Shown: positions 14,479-16,185 of the stretch, piece by piece
Position numbering within the stretch: position 1 is the first letter of the stretch
Layout: every line of letters begins with the position of its first letter
Assembly (NCBI GenBank): GCA_946405695.1
Contig: CAMJIA010000035.1
Span: forward strand, 1 to 16,185
Length of the DNA stretch: 16,185 nt
Reading direction: 5' to 3'
Origin: an uncultured Prevotellaceae bacterium
Lineage (GTDB): Bacteria > Bacteroidota > Bacteroidia > Bacteroidales > Bacteroidaceae
Program-made: the position numbers and the translations under genes
The notes under the pieces: model-generated
Told to the model about the DNA's origin: nothing
The model's database searches: none
The model's input: only the letters and a program-made list of their open reading frames with translations

Positions 14479-15636
14479 ATGAAAGGAATATTTCCTTTGG
14501 ACAAAATGGAGCGTCTGCGCACACCGTTCTACTACTATGATGCAGAACTGTTGCGCCAGACGCTGCAAACCATTCGCGAAGAAGTTAGCAAGCATGAAGG
14601 CTTCTGTGTGCACTATGCCGTCAAGGCCAATGCCAATCCCAAGGTGCTCCGTATTATCCGTGAGGCAGGCTTGGGTGTCGATTGTGTTAGTGGTGGCGAG
14701 ATAGAAGCCAGCGTGAAAGCAGGTTTCCCCAGCTCGAAAATCGTTTATGCCGGCGTTGGTAAGAGCGACTGGGAAATCAACATGGGACTGGACAACGACA
14801 TCTTCTGCTTCAATGTAGAGAGCATCCCTGAGTTGGAGGTTATCAACGAACTGGCTGCCCAGAAGGGCAAGGTGGCTCGTGTGGCCTTCCGTCTGAACCC
14901 CAATGTGGGTGCCCATACTCACGCAAACATTACCACGGGACTTGCCGAGAACAAGTTTGGCATCGACATGCGCGACATGCTGAAGGTTATCGAGGAGGCT
15001 TCGCAGATGGCGAACGTCAAGGTGGTGGGTCTGCACTTCCATATTGGCAGTCAGATTCTCGATATGGGCGACTTCGAGGCTCTCTGCAATCGTGTCAACG
15101 AGCTGCAGAACGAGTTGGAGCGCCATCGCATCCGTCTGGAGCATATCAATGTGGGTGGTGGACTGGGTATCGACTACCAGCACCCCAACCGTGTGCCCAT
15201 CCCCGATTTCAAGTCTTATTTCGACACCTATGCCAAGAAGTTGAAGTTGCGCGACGGACAGACCCTGCACTTCGAACTGGGTCGTGCCGTAGTGGCTCAG
15301 TGTGGCTCGCTCATCACGCGTACCTTATATATAAAGGAAGGCTACGTCAAGAAGTTCTGCATTGTCGATGCTGGTTTCACCGACCTCATCCGTCCTGCCC
15401 TCTACCAGGCTTATCACAAGATAGAGAACCTGTCCAGCGAGGAGCCCATGGAGGCTTACGACGTGGTAGGTCCCATCTGCGAATCGACCGATGTCTTTGC
15501 CAAGCAGATTGACATCAACAAGGCTCATCGTGGCGACCTCCTCGCCATCCGTTCCGCTGGTGCCTATGGTGAGATTATGGCGTCGCAGTATAACTGTCGC
15601 CAGTTGCCAGTGGGTTATATCAGCGAAGAGCTGTAA
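14479..15636 (+). CDS. lysA: Diaminopimelate decarboxylase
   Basis: LysA decarboxylates meso-diaminopimelate to lysine, the last step of the pathway. This 385-residue PLP enzyme of the alanine-racemase fold III group has the PLP lysine Lys49 (in HYAVKANANP), HFHIGSQ (186-192), the phosphate loop GGGLG (226-230), ELGRAVVA (266-273), the catalytic Cys334 in GPICESTD, and Tyr363 in GAYGEIMAS. The C-terminus is shorter than the roughly 420 residues usual in Proteobacteria and has YNCRQLP where others have YNSRPRP. That suggests a compact variant, not a damaged gene. Confidence 0.95.
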   Translation: MKGIFPLDKMERLRTPFYYYDAELLRQTLQTIREEVSKHEGFCVHYAVKANANPKVLRIIREAGLGVDCVSGGEIEASVKAGFPSSKIVYAGVGKSDWEINMGLDNDIFCFNVESIPELEVINELAAQKGKVARVAFRLNPNVGAHTHANITTGLAENKFGIDMRDMLKVIEEASQMANVKVVGLHFHIGSQILDMGDFEALCNRVNELQNELERHRIRLEHINVGGGLGIDYQHPNRVPIPDFKSYFDTYAKKLKLRDGQTLHFELGRAVVAQCGSLITRTLYIKEGYVKKFCIVDAGFTDLIRPALYQAYHKIENLSSEEPMEAYDVVGPICESTDVFAKQIDINKAHRGDLLAIRSAGAYGEIMASQYNCRQLPVGYISEEL

Positions 15637-15659
15637 GATGTAAGAAGGATGATGTAAGA
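15637..15659. repeat. lysA-uvrA spacer with a 9-bp direct repeat touching the uvrA start
   Basis: gatgtaaga occurs at 15637-15645 and 15651-15659. The second copy ends on the A of the uvrA start codon. An aagaagg run between the copies, about 10 nt before the ATG, is the nearest thing to a Shine-Dalgarno sequence in this part of the window. Confidence 0.6.
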
Positions 15660-16185
15660 TGGTGAAGTTGACGGACTGCATAGAGATTAAGGGCGCCAGG
15701 GTTAACAACCTGAAGAACGTCGATGTCAAGATACCACGCAACAAACTCGTGGTCATTGCCGGTGTGTCGGGTAGCGGCAAGTCGTCGCTGGCTTTTGACA
15801 CGCTCTATGCTGAAGGTCAACGTCGTTATGTGGAGAGTCTTTCGAGCTATGCCCGCCAGTTCCTTGGACGCATGAACAAGCCTGAGTGCGACTTCATCAA
15901 GGGTATCCCACCGGCTATTGCCATCGAACAAAAGGTCATCTCGCGCAATCCACGTTCCACCGTTGGCACCACCACCGAGATCTACGAATATCTGCGCCTG
16001 CTCTATGCCCGCATTGGTCGGACCTATTCGCCCATCAGTGGTCAGGAGGTCAAGAAGCACTCTACCGAGGACATCATCCAGTGCACCCAGCAGTATGCTC
16101 CAGGCACCAAGTTCCTGGTGTTGGCAGCCATCCATCTCAACGAGGGGCGCACGTTGGAGCAGCAGCTCAAAATCTATGTTCAGAA
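15659..16185 (+). CDS. uvrA: Excinuclease ABC subunit A, N-terminal part (runs off the window)
   Basis: UvrA recognises bulky DNA lesions and loads UvrB in nucleotide excision repair. About 175 codons are present. They read [20 protein letters not shown], then Walker [10 protein letters not shown] followed by [14 protein letters not shown] and [13 protein letters not shown], and then [20 protein letters not shown], all highly characteristic of UvrA. The ATG at 15659 is the first start after an in-frame TGA at 15650, and an A/G-rich site precedes it. A GTG directly follows. Where some homologues have cysteines after the first NBD motif, this one has SPISGQ. I recall the same in other Bacteroidota. 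The gene is cut by the right edge. It lies 22 nt after lysA and may be read from the same transcript. Confidence 0.95.
   Translation, partial: MVKLTDCIEIKGARVNNLKNVDVKIPRNKLVVIAGVSGSGKSSLAFDTLYAEGQRRYVESLSSYARQFLGRMNKPECDFIKGIPPAIAIEQKVISRNPRSTVGTTTEIYEYLRLLYARIGRTYSPISGQEVKKHSTEDIIQCTQQYAPGTKFLVLAAIHLNEGRTLEQQLKIYVQ

Noticed and set aside
13564..15270. 568-codon open frame antisense to lysC and lysA
   Set aside because: It lies opposite two certain genes, has a composition typical of antisense frames in such genes, and no promoter or family resemblance.
1..16185. CRISPR array, insertion sequence or toxin-antitoxin pair
   Set aside because: No spaced palindromic repeats, transposase or small paired genes were found on either strand.

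Overview
The window looks like a Bacteroidota chromosome, most likely Prevotella or a close Bacteroidales relative. The reasons are promoters of the Bacteroidota type (TTTG, 19-21 nt, TAnnTTTG), A/T-rich translation starts with almost no Shine-Dalgarno sequence, a Bacteroidota-style tyrosine integrase, and housekeeping proteins with Bacteroidota features (FtsE with [10 protein letters not shown]+-dependent membrane pyrophosphatase, fused HisIE). The genus is inferred from sequence character, not from a search.

Region 1 (1-3097) is the right end of an integrated element, probably a prophage. A phage-structural-like protein (up to 1604) converges on, and overlaps by 8 bp, a tyrosine integrase on the minus strand (1597-2742). 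A 355-bp gene-free stretch follows (2743-3097). It carries two families of short repeats on a roughly 10-bp helical period (GTCTAA and GGTAAC), an 11-bp inverted repeat and a hairpin terminator. It ends at the 3' end of a tRNA-Lys(CTT) gene (3098-3170, minus strand), the natural candidate for the attachment site.

Region 2 (3171-6379, minus strand) is host backbone: the tRNA promoter, a strong hairpin terminator, a membrane-bound ion-pumping pyrophosphatase (hppA) and, upstream of it, an unrecognised protein with a very acidic C-terminal tail. The two proteins probably share a transcript.

Region 3 (6380-8433, plus strand) starts from a divergent promoter region and holds rarA, with an unusually short leader, and a TRIC-family membrane channel or transporter.

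Region 4 (8559-16185, plus strand) is a long head-to-tail run from one clear promoter: purU, hisH, hisA, hisF, hisIE, ftsE, lysC, lysA and the start of uvrA. No terminator is visible between the genes. The his genes supply the middle of histidine synthesis. HisF releases AICAR, whose formylation uses 10-formyl-THF, the substrate of PurU, so purU and the his genes meet at the purine/one-carbon node. lysC and lysA are the first and last steps of the lysine/diaminopimelate pathway. ftsE and uvrA are cell-division and repair passengers.

I found no dramatic new multi-gene system. The signals most worth a second look are these: spacers between the co-directional genes built from different short tandem repeats, one of which contains the start codon of hisIE; the phased repeat array beside the integrase; the integrase lacking the canonical first catalytic arginine; and the acidic-tail protein encoded with hppA.
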